From Chlamydiota bacterium (GTDB taxonomy: Bacteria > Auribacterota > Tritonobacteria > UBA1439), in contig JAAYCL010000037.1 of assembly GCA_012729785.1 (NCBI GenBank), positions 62,001 through 126,000 on the forward strand: a stretch of DNA of 64,000 nt. The letters run 5' to 3'. The notes beneath the pieces were generated by a model, which worked only from the letters and a program-made list of their open reading frames with translations, did not search any database and was not told the origin of the DNA. Both the position numbers and the translations under genes were made by a program. Positions 40,818 through 49,939 of the stretch are shown in pieces. The first letter of the stretch is position 1; each line of letters starts with the position of its first letter.

Positions 40818-42227
40818 ATGACAGATCGCGCACAACCGCTGACGGCCGTCGTCGTCCTCAACTGGAACGGCCGCGCGCATCTCGAGACGTGCCTCTCCTC
40901 CATCCTCGGGCAGAGCCATCCCCGCACCGCGGCGTACCTTGTCGACAACGGAAGCACGGACGGCTCCGTCGGCTTCGTCCGAGAAAGATTCTCGAGGGTC
41001 CGCGTCATCGCGTTTCCTGAAAACACCGGTTTCTGCGCCGGCAACAACGCGGGGATGCGCGCCGCGCTCCGGGAGGGCGCGGACTACATACTCCTTCTGA
41101 ACAACGACACGGAGATCGACCCCGGGTGCGTCGCGGCGCTCGTCCGCGAAGCGGAGACGGACCCGCTCATCGGCGCCTGCGGCTGCCGGATGCTCTTCTT
41201 CCACGAACGCACGTTGATCAACTCGACGGGGGTTGAAGCGTCGATCTACGGGCAGTGCTGGGACCGCGGCAAGGGACGCTTCAGCGGAGGGCGATGGCTC
41301 GAGGCGTGCGACATTCTGGCGGCATGCGGAGGCGCCCTCTTCCTCCGCGCCTCCGCGCTCCGTGAAACAGGGCTCCTGTGCGAGCGGTTCTTCACGTACT
41401 TTGAGGATGTGGACCTCTGCATCAGGTTGCGGGGCAAGGGATTCGGGGTCAGGTACGTGCCGGAGGCGGTCGTCTTCCACAAGCTCGGCGCCACCGCGGA
41501 GCTGCCGGTGTACACGCCGAGGAAGATGTTCTTCGTCCAGAGAAACCGTTTCCTCCTCGTCCTCAGGAACTGCCCCGCGCGCCTTCTTCCTTCGGTGATC
41601 ATCGCCAACGCGGCGTTCGAACTGCGCCGAGCCCGGGCGCACCTTCGTCTCCGCGACGCCGATGCCCTGCTCGTGCAGGCGCGCGCCGTCATCTCCATCC
41701 TGTTCCTGCTCCCCGCCATCGCCCTCCATAGGCTCCGGACCCGCCGCGACGCGCGCGGGCGCGCGTGGTCGATGCTCCACACGCACCCTGACGCCTGCCC
41801 CGACCTCCTCCCGGATCCTCCCTCCCCTCCCGGCGAGGAGCTCTCAAACAGGGTCGTGATGGGCGCGCGGGAGGGAGGACGCGGGAAGGGATGGTACGGG
41901 CCGATGGAGGCCGACGGAACGCGTTTTCGCTGGATGGGTGCGCGGGCGACCGTTACGCTGCTTCTCCCGCCGGGGGAGGCGCGGCTCGCTCTCGTCATCG
42001 CCGATCCGTACCCGGACGCGCCGCGGAAGGAGTGCCTGGTGTACGGGGCGGGGGCCCTCCTCGGGCGCCTCACGCCGGATCGGTCGTTCAGGCGGCACGA
42101 ACTCGCCTTTCACGGGAGACCGGGCGCCGTGGAGATCGTGCTGGAGGCCTCCGGGCTGATCGACGGTTTCGCGCTCGGCGAACCCGCCGACTTCTCCTTC
42201 CGCGTCAGCGAGATAGGCTTTCTCTGA
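40818..42227 (+). CDS. Glycosyltransferase family 2 with C-terminal beta-rich domain
   Basis: A 469-residue protein. The GT2 domain (about 1-290) is of rhamnosyltransferase type: VVVLNWNGRAHLETCL, LVDNGSTDGS, LLLNNDTEIDPG and FFTYFEDVDLCIRLRGKG. A linker rich in Arg and Pro follows. Residues about 345-469 form a separate beta-rich domain beginning RVVMGAREGGRGKGWYG and ending EPADFSFRVSEIGFL. Similar domains end three other proteins in this island. The ATG at 40818 gives the usual GT2 start; upstream codons overlap the previous gene's 3' end. Transcribed with the GT2/GT4 pair before it. Confidence 0.92.
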   Translation: MTDRAQPLTAVVVLNWNGRAHLETCLSSILGQSHPRTAAYLVDNGSTDGSVGFVRERFSRVRVIAFPENTGFCAGNNAGMRAALREGADYILLLNNDTEIDPGCVAALVREAETDPLIGACGCRMLFFHERTLINSTGVEASIYGQCWDRGKGRFSGGRWLEACDILAACGGALFLRASALRETGLLCERFFTYFEDVDLCIRLRGKGFGVRYVPEAVVFHKLGATAELPVYTPRKMFFVQRNRFLLVLRNCPARLLPSVIIANAAFELRRARAHLRLRDADALLVQARAVISILFLLPAIALHRLRTRRDARGRAWSMLHTHPDACPDLLPDPPSPPGEELSNRVVMGAREGGRGKGWYGPMEADGTRFRWMGARATVTLLLPPGEARLALVIADPYPDAPRKECLVYGAGALLGRLTPDRSFRRHELAFHGRPGAVEIVLEASGLIDGFALGEPADFSFRVSEIGFL

Positions 42228-42282
42228 ATACCGGGCGGGGCGCCGGGACGATACACCGAGGTGGGAGAGGAGGCGGCACGCA

Positions 42283-43458
42283 ATGGGCTGGGACTCATTC
42301 CCCAAGGGGACCTTGTATCGAAAAGCGCGTGAGATCGTGATGGGAACGGCGCGAAACGACTCCCTCCGGCAGATCGAGGAGCGGCTCCTCTGCATCGAGG
42401 AGTATATCCGCCAACGGCGGCGGGAGAACTCTTCGAGCGGGCAGGCGGTGTGCGCCCACGGCAGTTTCGACCAGATAGAGCTGCGGGACTCCGCGCTCGC
42501 CGTGCAGGGGTGGATGATGCTCCCGGGCGCAGCGTTCGACCGCCTGATCGTCTACATCAACGAGGCGGAGGCGGCGCGCGCGACCCCCGTGGAGAAAGCC
42601 GAGCTCGGCACCGTATTTCCCACGGTCCCGCATGCCCCGTCCGCGGGATTCCGTTTCTCCGTCGCGCTTGCGCCCGAACAGACGGAGGGGATGATCGACA
42701 TCCGCGTGGCGGGGGTCACGGGGGGACGCGAAACCGCGCTGCTGGAAACGTGGTACCGCGGCGGCATCGAGTCGCTCCTCCCCGTCCCGCCCCTCGACCT
42801 GATGAAGAGGGTCACGATCTACACGTGTTTCTACATCACCGGCGGGCTGCATTCGTACCGCGACTTCTGGAGCGCGATCCGCCGGCACACCGATCCCGCG
42901 ACGTTGGGCGCGGTGCTCGACTGGGGCTGCGGCTGCGGACGTCTCACCCGCCACTTCATCAGCTTCTCCGGCATCCCGCGCATCTGCGGCTGCGACATCG
43001 ACGCGGGGGCGATCGCCTGGTGCGCGGAGAATCTCGCCCCGGCGCAGTTCGCGACCGTCCCGCTCCACCCGCCCGCCCCGTACGAGGACGACAGCTTCGA
43101 CGCGGTGGTCGCCTATTCCGTCCTGACCCACCTGACAAAAGACGTGCAGTTGGAGTGGATCAAGGAGATGCGGCGGATACTGAAACCCGGCGGGCTCTTC
43201 CTGGCGAGCGTGCACGGCGAGTCGGCCGCCTTCGTGAGCTTCAACAAGGAAGCGCCGAATATCCTCGCGGACGGAATCTGCGACTCCTTCCATGGCGGAC
43301 CGCAACTGGACGGCATCGCCCCCCCGGGCTACTACCGGGGGACGTTCCAAGCGAAGCGGTACACCCTTCGCGAGTATTCGCGGCTATTCGAGATCCTCGA
43401 ATACAGGGAGCGGGGCGCGATCAACTTCCAGGATCTCGTGGTGATGCGCAAGCGCTGA
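42283..43458 (+). CDS. SAM-dependent methyltransferase with N-terminal accessory domain
   Basis: A 391-residue protein. Residues about 20-50 are helical (RNDSLRQIEERLLCIEEYIR). Residues about 57-160 form a small beta domain (GSFDQIELRDSALAVQGWMM onward) of a type found on polysaccharide-cluster enzymes. The class I methyltransferase domain follows: motif I LDWGCGCGRLTRHF, CDIDAGAIAWCAENL, FDAVVAYSVLTHLTKD and RRILKPGGLFLASVHGE. A GGAGAGGAGG ribosome site precedes the ATG. It probably methylates a sugar in the glycan. It converges with the next methyltransferase gene, 33 bases away. Confidence 0.88.
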   Translation: MGWDSFPKGTLYRKAREIVMGTARNDSLRQIEERLLCIEEYIRQRRRENSSSGQAVCAHGSFDQIELRDSALAVQGWMMLPGAAFDRLIVYINEAEAARATPVEKAELGTVFPTVPHAPSAGFRFSVALAPEQTEGMIDIRVAGVTGGRETALLETWYRGGIESLLPVPPLDLMKRVTIYTCFYITGGLHSYRDFWSAIRRHTDPATLGAVLDWGCGCGRLTRHFISFSGIPRICGCDIDAGAIAWCAENLAPAQFATVPLHPPAPYEDDSFDAVVAYSVLTHLTKDVQLEWIKEMRRILKPGGLFLASVHGESAAFVSFNKEAPNILADGICDSFHGGPQLDGIAPPGYYRGTFQAKRYTLREYSRLFEILEYRERGAINFQDLVVMRKR

Positions 43459-43491
43459 TATATCCGCGCGGGAGGGGGAGCGTCGCGCAGC

Positions 43492-44307
43492 TCAAGGACG
43501 GCGTTCGACCGATTCCTCGGCGAGATCGGGATACAGGCGCGCTCGACACGGGGAGGGAAGAAACGCGCGGGGCACCATCCTGTATCCGCAAAACCGGCAC
43601 TCGCCGGCGCGAACCCGGCCCGCCCGCGCACAGGTTCGCAGCAGGGTACCCGCGGGGCAGGTCTTCTTCAGGACGAAGCCGACGCTGGTGAACCGGGACC
43701 CGCCCCACCCGTGCACACGGTCGATATGCGTATCCGGGTCGTTGAAGATTTCATCCACCGGCCGCGGGACGGCCCTTCGGTCAAGGAGGCGCAGGGAGGG
43801 ATGGTGCGTGAGGAGCGCCCGGTACCAGTCGTCGCGCGGATAGAGGTCGACCGTGGCGATGAGCACCCCCCCCCAGTCGAGGACGCGCGCCATCTCGTCG
43901 ATCGCCGCCAGCCGCGGCGCCATGATCTCGAGGTGCTCCAGGACGCTCACGCAGATCACGGCGTCGAAACTCCGATCCCGCCAGCTCATCGCGCGGATAT
44001 CCTCGACCCGGTAATCGATGCCCACGCCGTGTCGGGCAGACATCTTCGCGTCTATACCCTCGGCTGATCCGGCCTCGGCAAAGATTTTATCCGATCCGCT
44101 GACGCGGCAGCCCCGCTGCGCACAGTAGACGCCGATCTCGCTCCTCCCGCATCCCGCGTCCAGAACCCGCAACCCGTTGCGCGGCTTCAGATTCTCGAGG
44201 ACGAACGGATACTCCCACCCGCGCGTGGAATCCTCCGCCAGGCTCGCTCCCCATGCGCCCTCATCGAGATAGCGGCGGATCTCGCTTTTCCTGGCGTACC
44301 GGATCAC
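43492..44307 (-). CDS. Class I SAM-dependent methyltransferase
   Basis: A 271-residue methyltransferase. Motif I is VLDAGCGRSEIGVYC, then SGSDKIF, IRAMSWRDRSFDAVICVSVL and MARVLDWGGVLIATVDLYP. The C-terminal part has four or five Cys residues (TCARAGRVRAGECRFCGYRM), suggesting a small metal-binding tail. It lies 45 bases downstream of the radical SAM gene at 44353-45486 on the same strand and is probably co-transcribed with it. Substrate unknown. Confidence 0.85.
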   Translation of the reverse strand: MIRYARKSEIRRYLDEGAWGASLAEDSTRGWEYPFVLENLKPRNGLRVLDAGCGRSEIGVYCAQRGCRVSGSDKIFAEAGSAEGIDAKMSARHGVGIDYRVEDIRAMSWRDRSFDAVICVSVLEHLEIMAPRLAAIDEMARVLDWGGVLIATVDLYPRDDWYRALLTHHPSLRLLDRRAVPRPVDEIFNDPDTHIDRVHGWGGSRFTSVGFVLKKTCPAGTLLRTCARAGRVRAGECRFCGYRMVPRAFLPSPCRARLYPDLAEESVERRP

Positions 44308-44352
44308 CTTCTGCTCCCTCCGTCGGGGCGTGTGCGCGGGAATCGCGCCGGC

Positions 44353-45486
44353 TCACAGATCGACGACGAACGAACGGTTGCAGCGGTCCCTGATGAACGC
44401 GCAGGCGCGCTTCATCTCGTCGGGGGGGATGGAGAGGCCGATTTTTTTCGCCCGCTCGGCGAGGACGCTCGCGCGGTCCGACTGGAGCATCTCGTCGAGT
44501 ATCTCGCCGTGCTCGCAGGGATGGTAGCAGGTGAGAGAGCACGGATTGAGCATCAGGGAGTAGAGGCTCCGGCACGCCGTGATCAGCTTCCCCACGGGGC
44601 CCGCCGCATCGTGCCGCGGTTTGAAGTAGGTGCTGTAGTACTCCTCCGGCTTGCAGTGCGTCCATTTCCCGTCCGGGAAGAGGAGCGCCACGAAGAACTG
44701 CCGCCAGCACCGGCTCCTGCTCCGCACCCCCTCGCGCGTCAGACCGCTGAAATCGCTCAGCCCCCGCAGCGTGATATTGATCTCCGGGAACTCCTTCTGC
44801 CATTCCGCGCTCTTCCGGAAAAACTCCCGCCACATCTCCGGGGTCTTGAGCACGGTCATCGGGCTGTCGTACGGGATGAGGGGTTTGACCTCCACGCTCA
44901 TCTGGTAGGGGCTCTTCCTCTGTATCTCCGTCAGCCGGCGGAACAGCTCCGGGAGGTGCGGAAACGACTTGTCGGAGGCGGTCGGGACGATCATCACCCG
45001 CCGGAACCTGCTCCAGGAGGGGCGCGGGTGCGTCACGATCCGCTCGAGCGTGTCGAGGAGCAGGTCCCCGTCAACCCCCCGCTGCGCCTTGTTGATCTCC
45101 CCCACCCCGTCGAGGCTGAACGGGAGGATGTTGACGTACGGGAGCACCGCCATCAGGACGTCGTAGGGCCCCGTCCCGTTCGAGTTGAACTCCAGCGAAA
45201 GCCCTTCGCCGAGGCTTTCCCGAAGACGCCGCATCAGGTCCACGACACCCGGGACCAGCGTCGGCTCTCCGCCGGAGATGCAGATATGCTTGGGCTTCAC
45301 CCGCAGGAGTTCCCCGAGCGCCTTCTCGTAGTCGGGTTTGCGTCTCCGCACCTCGTCGCTGTTGAAGCAGTAGACACAGCGCTGGTTGCAGTGGAAGGTG
45401 ATGAGCCAGGTCACGCACCAGTGGAAGTTGGGGTAGGAACTCCTGTGCAGGCGGAGCAGCCGCTCCGTATTGATCATCAGCCCCAT
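44353..45486 (-). CDS. Radical SAM protein
   Basis: A 377-residue radical SAM enzyme. The cluster motif is CNQRCVYC at about residues 33-40 (CxxxCxxC), the GGEP motif is ICISGGEPTLVPGV, and LEFNSNGTGPYD and SLDGVGEINKAQRG are typical later strands. C-terminal cysteines (RCWRQFFVALLFPDGKWTHC and CSLTCYHPCEHG) may bind an auxiliary cluster, though the spacing is not classical SPASM. It is first of a two-gene minus-strand unit with a methyltransferase, so the two may work in sequence on the same sugar or lipid. Confidence 0.87.
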   Translation of the reverse strand: MGLMINTERLLRLHRSSYPNFHWCVTWLITFHCNQRCVYCFNSDEVRRRKPDYEKALGELLRVKPKHICISGGEPTLVPGVVDLMRRLRESLGEGLSLEFNSNGTGPYDVLMAVLPYVNILPFSLDGVGEINKAQRGVDGDLLLDTLERIVTHPRPSWSRFRRVMIVPTASDKSFPHLPELFRRLTEIQRKSPYQMSVEVKPLIPYDSPMTVLKTPEMWREFFRKSAEWQKEFPEINITLRGLSDFSGLTREGVRSRSRCWRQFFVALLFPDGKWTHCKPEEYYSTYFKPRHDAAGPVGKLITACRSLYSLMLNPCSLTCYHPCEHGEILDEMLQSDRASVLAERAKKIGLSIPPDEMKRACAFIRDRCNRSFVVDL

Positions 45487-45626
45487 TGTCGCCCCTCCGA
45501 ATCGCTACATCTATAAATAAAAAGTATAGCGCGATTCCGATTCCGGGGCAACAGGCCAATCGTCCAATCGGCGTGTTGATCATCGCGCCCGATGTTGGGC
45601 CGCCCACTATCCGCCCCACTATTCGT

Positions 45627-45648
45627 GTCCGCACTATTCGGTGCGGAC
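45627..45648. repeat. Hairpin with short direct repeats in a divergent promoter region
   Basis: GTCCGCAC (45627-45634) pairs perfectly with GTGCGGAC (45641-45648) around TATTCG. CACTATTCG (or CACTATCCG) occurs three times between about 45605 and 45640. It sits between the minus-strand radical SAM gene and the plus-strand GT4 gene, upstream of a TATACT box, so it may be an operator. Confidence 0.5.
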
Positions 45649-45663
45649 GGGATGGGATTGATA

Positions 45664-45669
45664 TATACT
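45664..45669 (+). promoter_or_regulatory. -10 box upstream of the GT4 gene
   Basis: TATACT at 45664-45669, 50 bases before the ATG at 45719, just after the CACTATTCG repeats; no clear -35 box. Confidence 0.35.
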
Positions 45670-45718
45670 GTTTTTTCCGACGGCGCATTCCCTTTTCGGC
45701 GTACACAGGCGGAACCCG

Positions 45719-46963
45719 ATGAATGTCGTTTTCGTTGCCTACGAGGACCTCCGGGGGGCGGGGGTCATCCACGCGTACAATTTCGCGTGCGAGATCGCCC
45801 GCATGGGCGACCGCGTCCTCTTCCTGATGCCGGGCCTGCGCGAGAGCGTGGGCGTGATGGATCGCGCGCCCGGGTTCGAGATCGGCATCCTGCGCTTCGA
45901 TCATGCGATCCTGGTGCCGTCCCTCCGCGCCCGGATCGCCGCCTTCTCCCCCGATATCGTCCACGTCTGGACGCCGCGGAACATCCCGGCGCGGGCGGCG
46001 CTGGAAATCCGATTGCGCACCGGCGCGAGGATCGTCATCCACTACGAGGACGACGAGGAGTTCGTCTACAACCAGCAGTTCCCCCCCGATCCCCTCTTCC
46101 GAGCGCGCTACACGATCAAGACGCTCGGGTTTCCCCGCCCCGGGGAGCCCCACCCGCACCTTTGGTTCTGGAAGAACCCTCTCATCTCGGCTCTGGCGAA
46201 CCGCGCGGCGGCGTCCTTCACGGCGCTCTCCCCCGCGTTGCGGGACTCGCTGGCCGCCCGCTGGTCCAAGAGGATCGACGTGCTCTACCCGGGGGTCGAT
46301 CTCGACAAATTCCATCCCGGGGCCGCCCCCGCGCCGGTGCGCGAGCGGTTCGGTCTCTCGGGGCGGAAACTCGTCGTCTACTCCGGGTCCGTCGCCCTGT
46401 ACCATGACTTCGATATCCTCCTGAGGGCCATCGCGATCGTTGTCCGCAAGGATCCGTCCGTCTGCCTGCTCCAGTTCGGGAGGTTCGCCTGGACCGAGGA
46501 GCGCACGCAGGCGCTCATCAATGAACTCGGCATCCGCGACCACGTCGTCCTCGGCGGCGAGGTCCCCCACAGGGAGATCCCCGCGCATCTTGCGGCCGCC
46601 GACGTCCTCGTCCATCCCGCCCGCTTCAACGATTTCAACACCTACCGCCTCCCCTCGAAGATCCCCGAGTATCTCGCGATGGGGAAGCCCGCCGTGATCT
46701 CCCAGGCGGGCATCGGCGCGGAGTTCAGGGACCGGGTCGAGGTCCTCAAGACCCGCACGGAGGACCCGGCGGAGCTTGCCGGAAAGATCACGGAGCTTTT
46801 GGGCGACGAGGCCTTGCGCGACGCCCTCGGGAAAGGCGCCCGCCTCGCGGCGGAGCGGCTCTTCAACCTCGAGGCGAACGCGCTTCAACTCCGTGGGATT
46901 TACCGATCCGTCTGCCCGGGAAAGAAGCCCGCCGCCCCCGCGCGCGGCGGACCGACGCGCTGA
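45719..46963 (+). CDS. Glycosyltransferase family 4
   Basis: A 414-residue GT-B enzyme starting MNVVFVAYEDLRGAGVIHAY. The N-domain includes IVIHYEDDEEFVYNQQF; the donor domain includes LVVYSGSVALYHDFDILLRA, then HVVLGGEVPHREIPAHLAAA. The catalytic-region motif is YRLPSKIPEYLAMGKPAVIS, a variant in which K-x-x-E-Y-M/L-A replaces the E-x7-E of other members. No fused domains. It is 96 bases upstream of another GT4 gene. Specificity unknown. Confidence 0.9.
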   Translation: MNVVFVAYEDLRGAGVIHAYNFACEIARMGDRVLFLMPGLRESVGVMDRAPGFEIGILRFDHAILVPSLRARIAAFSPDIVHVWTPRNIPARAALEIRLRTGARIVIHYEDDEEFVYNQQFPPDPLFRARYTIKTLGFPRPGEPHPHLWFWKNPLISALANRAAASFTALSPALRDSLAARWSKRIDVLYPGVDLDKFHPGAAPAPVRERFGLSGRKLVVYSGSVALYHDFDILLRAIAIVVRKDPSVCLLQFGRFAWTEERTQALINELGIRDHVVLGGEVPHREIPAHLAAADVLVHPARFNDFNTYRLPSKIPEYLAMGKPAVISQAGIGAEFRDRVEVLKTRTEDPAELAGKITELLGDEALRDALGKGARLAAERLFNLEANALQLRGIYRSVCPGKKPAAPARGGPTR

Positions 46964-46999
46964 GGCCCCGCGCGGGTGGCGCTGCGGGGCGGCGGTTGT

Positions 47000-47007
47000 G
47001 CTACACT
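47000..47007 (+). promoter_or_regulatory. Extended -10 element before the GT4 gene
   Basis: TG followed by C and TACACT (box at 47002-47007), 53 bases before the ATG at 47060. Confidence 0.4.
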
Positions 47008-47059
47008 AGCGTCCGCAGATCGAGCGTCGCGGAATCGCAGCGCCTCCGGGAATGCGCCT

Positions 47060-48448
47060 ATGAAGGTCGTGCACGTCTCTCATTTCTTCCCGCCCACGCA
47101 CCACGCGGGGGCCGAGACATACGCCTACAACCTCGCCAGGGAGCTGGCGGGCCGGCACGAGGTCTCCGTCTATACACGAGACTTCCCGTCGCCCCGCGGG
47201 CCGCTTTCCGCCGCGGAGGGGTTGTTCGAGGGGATGCGCGTCCGGCGAATCCGATGTCCGCTGCCGGAGACGTTCATCCGCTCATTCATCAACGAGGAGA
47301 TCCAGGCCGACTTCAGGGCCTTCCTCCTCGCAATCAGACCGGAGATCGTGCACTTCCACCACCACGTCTTCCTCTCCGTGTCGCTCATCGACGAGGCGAC
47401 CTCCCTCGGGATCCCGTTCGTGATGAGCCTGCACGACTACTTCTACATCTGCCCGCAGATACAGATGTCAAGGCCGGGCCTGCGGATCTGCCCGGGCCCG
47501 CACGGGGGGATCAACTGCCTCTCCTGCGGACACGCGCTCATGAGGCGGTTCAGCACCTCGTGGGGCAAGGAGCCCGGGGACGAGGATTCCCACTCGTTCG
47601 CCGGACGCCTGATCAGGAAGGCGCTGCCGAAACACCTCGTCACCCGCATGAAGAACCGCTACCTCAGCGAGTACTACCCGCTGGGGGGGATCCAGCCGCG
47701 GAGGGCGCTCGCCGCGATGCGCCTCCGGTACGTCATCGGCCGCATCAACAGGGCCGAGGCCATCCTCGCGCACTCCCGGCACCAGCGGGAGAAGTACCTG
47801 GCGGAGGGGGTCGACGAGGAGAGGATCGCGTACGCCCCGTCCGGGATGAACCACGCGCCGTTCAAAGGTTTCTCGAAACAGCCCGGCGGCGGGAGGGTGC
47901 GCTTCTCCTACGTCGGCTCCATCGTCCCCCACAAGGGGCTCCACGTCCTCATACCGGCCTTCAACCGGCTCCCCCCCGATGCCGCGGAGCTCAACATCTT
48001 CGGTTTCACGGACCAGGTCCCCGAGTATACCGCGCACCTCCGCACGCTGGTGACGCATCCCCGCATACGGTTCCGCGGCGGATTCCCCCACACCGCCGTC
48101 GCCGAACCGTACCGCGAGACGGACGTGCTGGTCGTCCCCTCCCTCTGGCACGAGAACCGTCCCGTCGTGATCCAGGACGCGTTCCTCTCCAAGACGCCGG
48201 TGATCGCCTCGGCGGGCTGCGCGATCTCGGAATTCGTGCGGGACGGGGCGGACGGGTTCCTCTTCGAAATGGGCGACGTCGACCAACTCGAGCAGGCGCT
48301 GATGCGCTTCGTCGCCGAACCGGGGCTCGCCGCGCGGCTCGGCGGCAATGCGCCGCCGGTCCTGAGCATCGAGGAGGACGCGCGCCGAATCGAAAAGCTC
48401 TACGAGTCGAGCATCGCGGGGCGCCGGCCGGCGTACCTGCCCCGCTAA
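47060..48448 (+). CDS. Glycosyltransferase family 4
   Basis: A 462-residue GT-B enzyme starting MKVVHVSHFFPPTHHAGAET. The middle region has a cysteine cluster (YICPQIQMSRPGLRICPGP, INCLSCGHALM) typical of a GT4 subgroup that may bind metal. The donor domain includes FSYVGSIVPHKGLHVLIPAF and the signature VVPSLWHENRPVVIQDAFLS. The start follows the extended -10 element. Its last 4 bases overlap the 3' end of the opposite-strand GT2 gene. Confidence 0.91.
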   Translation: MKVVHVSHFFPPTHHAGAETYAYNLARELAGRHEVSVYTRDFPSPRGPLSAAEGLFEGMRVRRIRCPLPETFIRSFINEEIQADFRAFLLAIRPEIVHFHHHVFLSVSLIDEATSLGIPFVMSLHDYFYICPQIQMSRPGLRICPGPHGGINCLSCGHALMRRFSTSWGKEPGDEDSHSFAGRLIRKALPKHLVTRMKNRYLSEYYPLGGIQPRRALAAMRLRYVIGRINRAEAILAHSRHQREKYLAEGVDEERIAYAPSGMNHAPFKGFSKQPGGGRVRFSYVGSIVPHKGLHVLIPAFNRLPPDAAELNIFGFTDQVPEYTAHLRTLVTHPRIRFRGGFPHTAVAEPYRETDVLVVPSLWHENRPVVIQDAFLSKTPVIASAGCAISEFVRDGADGFLFEMGDVDQLEQALMRFVAEPGLAARLGGNAPPVLSIEEDARRIEKLYESSIAGRRPAYLPR

Positions 48449-49935
48449 CGGGGAGAGGATCCGCCCTCTGCGGGCGAAACGTCGCCCGCCGCCGCATCCC
48501 TGATGAAGGGAGACCCCTCGGGGAGGAGGCTCACCTCGTTGAACTGCACCCCGAGGTCGTGCCGCTGCGCCCCGAGGTCGGCGGGCAGATACCGGTCGAG
48601 GGAGAAGGAGACGAGGACCGCGTCGCCGGAGGGGATGCAGGGGATCCGCAGCGTTGTCCACTCCCCCCGCGGAATCGGGAAGGCGCCCAACCGCTCCCCG
48701 TCCATCGCGACGGTCAGCACCTGCGGCCCTCCGGGATCGAGCGGCTGGAACAGGTGAAGCTGGAGCACGTTCCCGGCGCCCTTCTCCGCCGCCAGGAAGC
48801 AATCCGCATCCCGCCCCATCCACCGCGCCTGCGGAAAAACGCGACAATCCAGCGGAAGCCATCCGTCCCCCAGCACGAGATCGTTCACACCGACAAGGAT
48901 CCTCCGCGGGAGCCGCTCCCCCTCCGCCGGCCTCCGGTAGTCCCATTTCGGGTAGGGCAGAGCGGCCGGGTGAACGGCCGGCAGACAGCGCGCGTACAGT
49001 CCCCGGGCGACCGAGGCGGGGAAACGGAACCTGAATCGAAGGGCCCTCGGCAGCAGCCGGAGCGCCGACAGAAAGGCCCGCAGGCGGGCGGCGAGCGACC
49101 GCCAGTCGCCCCTCCGAGCCTCCGCCGCCGCCTCCCTCCGCTGTTCTCGAATGAGATCGGGCACAACCCGCCGCGCCAGTTCATCCGCGGGAAAGTACCG
49201 CGCCATCATCAGGAGCCGGTTGCGGAGGGTCAGGTACCTCTTGCGGGGCGATCCTTCCACCCACGATGCGGAGTGCTTGTGGTAGACCACGGCGTCCGGG
49301 GCCGTGACGACCCTCCAGCCCGCCGCGCGGAGCCTGAACGACAGATCGACGTCCTCGTAGTAGGCCCTGAACGTCGCATCGAAGAGCCCCACCCTCCTTA
49401 ACGCAGCCGCCCTGAGGAGGCACGCCCCCCCGGTGAAGGCGGGGACCTCCTCGCTCCGGGCGTAGCGCCCGGAGAAGAGCTCCCCCTGGCCCCTGTCGAG
49501 GCCGTAGGCGAAACGATCGAGCGCCACCCCGATGCCGTTGATCATCCTCCTGTTGGCGTGGAACATGAGGCGCGGCGCAACCGCCCCGATATCCGGCGAC
49601 GCCGCGATCGTTCGCATCATCTCGGAAAGCCACCGCCGATCGACCGCCGTGTCGTCGTTCAGGAGGGCGATGAACTCGGCCCCTTCGTCCAGCGCGCGGC
49701 GCATGGCCGCGTTCATCCCGCCCGCGAACAAAAGGTTTTTGGGGTTGCGCACGACGGTCACGCCGGGGAAACGCGCGCGCACGTACTCGACGCTCCCGTC
49801 GGAGGAGGCGTTGTCCATCAGCATCAGACGGCGGGCGCCGTAGTCGAGCCGCTCCAGCGACTCGAAGCACTCCCCGAGGTTGCGGAGGCCGTTGTAATTC
49901 GACACGATGACGGTCACCGCCGGTTCTGTCGTCAT
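48445..49935 (-). CDS. Glycosyltransferase family 2 with C-terminal beta-rich domain
   Basis: A 496-residue protein. The GT2 domain (about 1-285) has VTVIVSNYNGLRNLGECFES, LMDNASSDGS, IALLNDDTAVDRRWL and AYYEDVDLSFRLRAAG. From about 345 a beta-rich domain follows: LGDGWLPLDCRVFPQARWMG, VLTVAMDGERLGAFPIPRGE, and RHDLGVQFNEVSLL. It matches in layout the C-terminal domains of the proteins ending at 42227, 53388 and 57693. A short polar tail ends the chain. It is 4 bases downstream of the QYWP-type GT4 gene (49940-51190) and co-transcribed with it. Confidence 0.91.
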   Translation of the reverse strand: MTTEPAVTVIVSNYNGLRNLGECFESLERLDYGARRLMLMDNASSDGSVEYVRARFPGVTVVRNPKNLLFAGGMNAAMRRALDEGAEFIALLNDDTAVDRRWLSEMMRTIAASPDIGAVAPRLMFHANRRMINGIGVALDRFAYGLDRGQGELFSGRYARSEEVPAFTGGACLLRAAALRRVGLFDATFRAYYEDVDLSFRLRAAGWRVVTAPDAVVYHKHSASWVEGSPRKRYLTLRNRLLMMARYFPADELARRVVPDLIREQRREAAAEARRGDWRSLAARLRAFLSALRLLPRALRFRFRFPASVARGLYARCLPAVHPAALPYPKWDYRRPAEGERLPRRILVGVNDLVLGDGWLPLDCRVFPQARWMGRDADCFLAAEKGAGNVLQLHLFQPLDPGGPQVLTVAMDGERLGAFPIPRGEWTTLRIPCIPSGDAVLVSFSLDRYLPADLGAQRHDLGVQFNEVSLLPEGSPFIRDAAAGDVSPAEGGSSPR

Positions 49936-49939
49936 CGGA

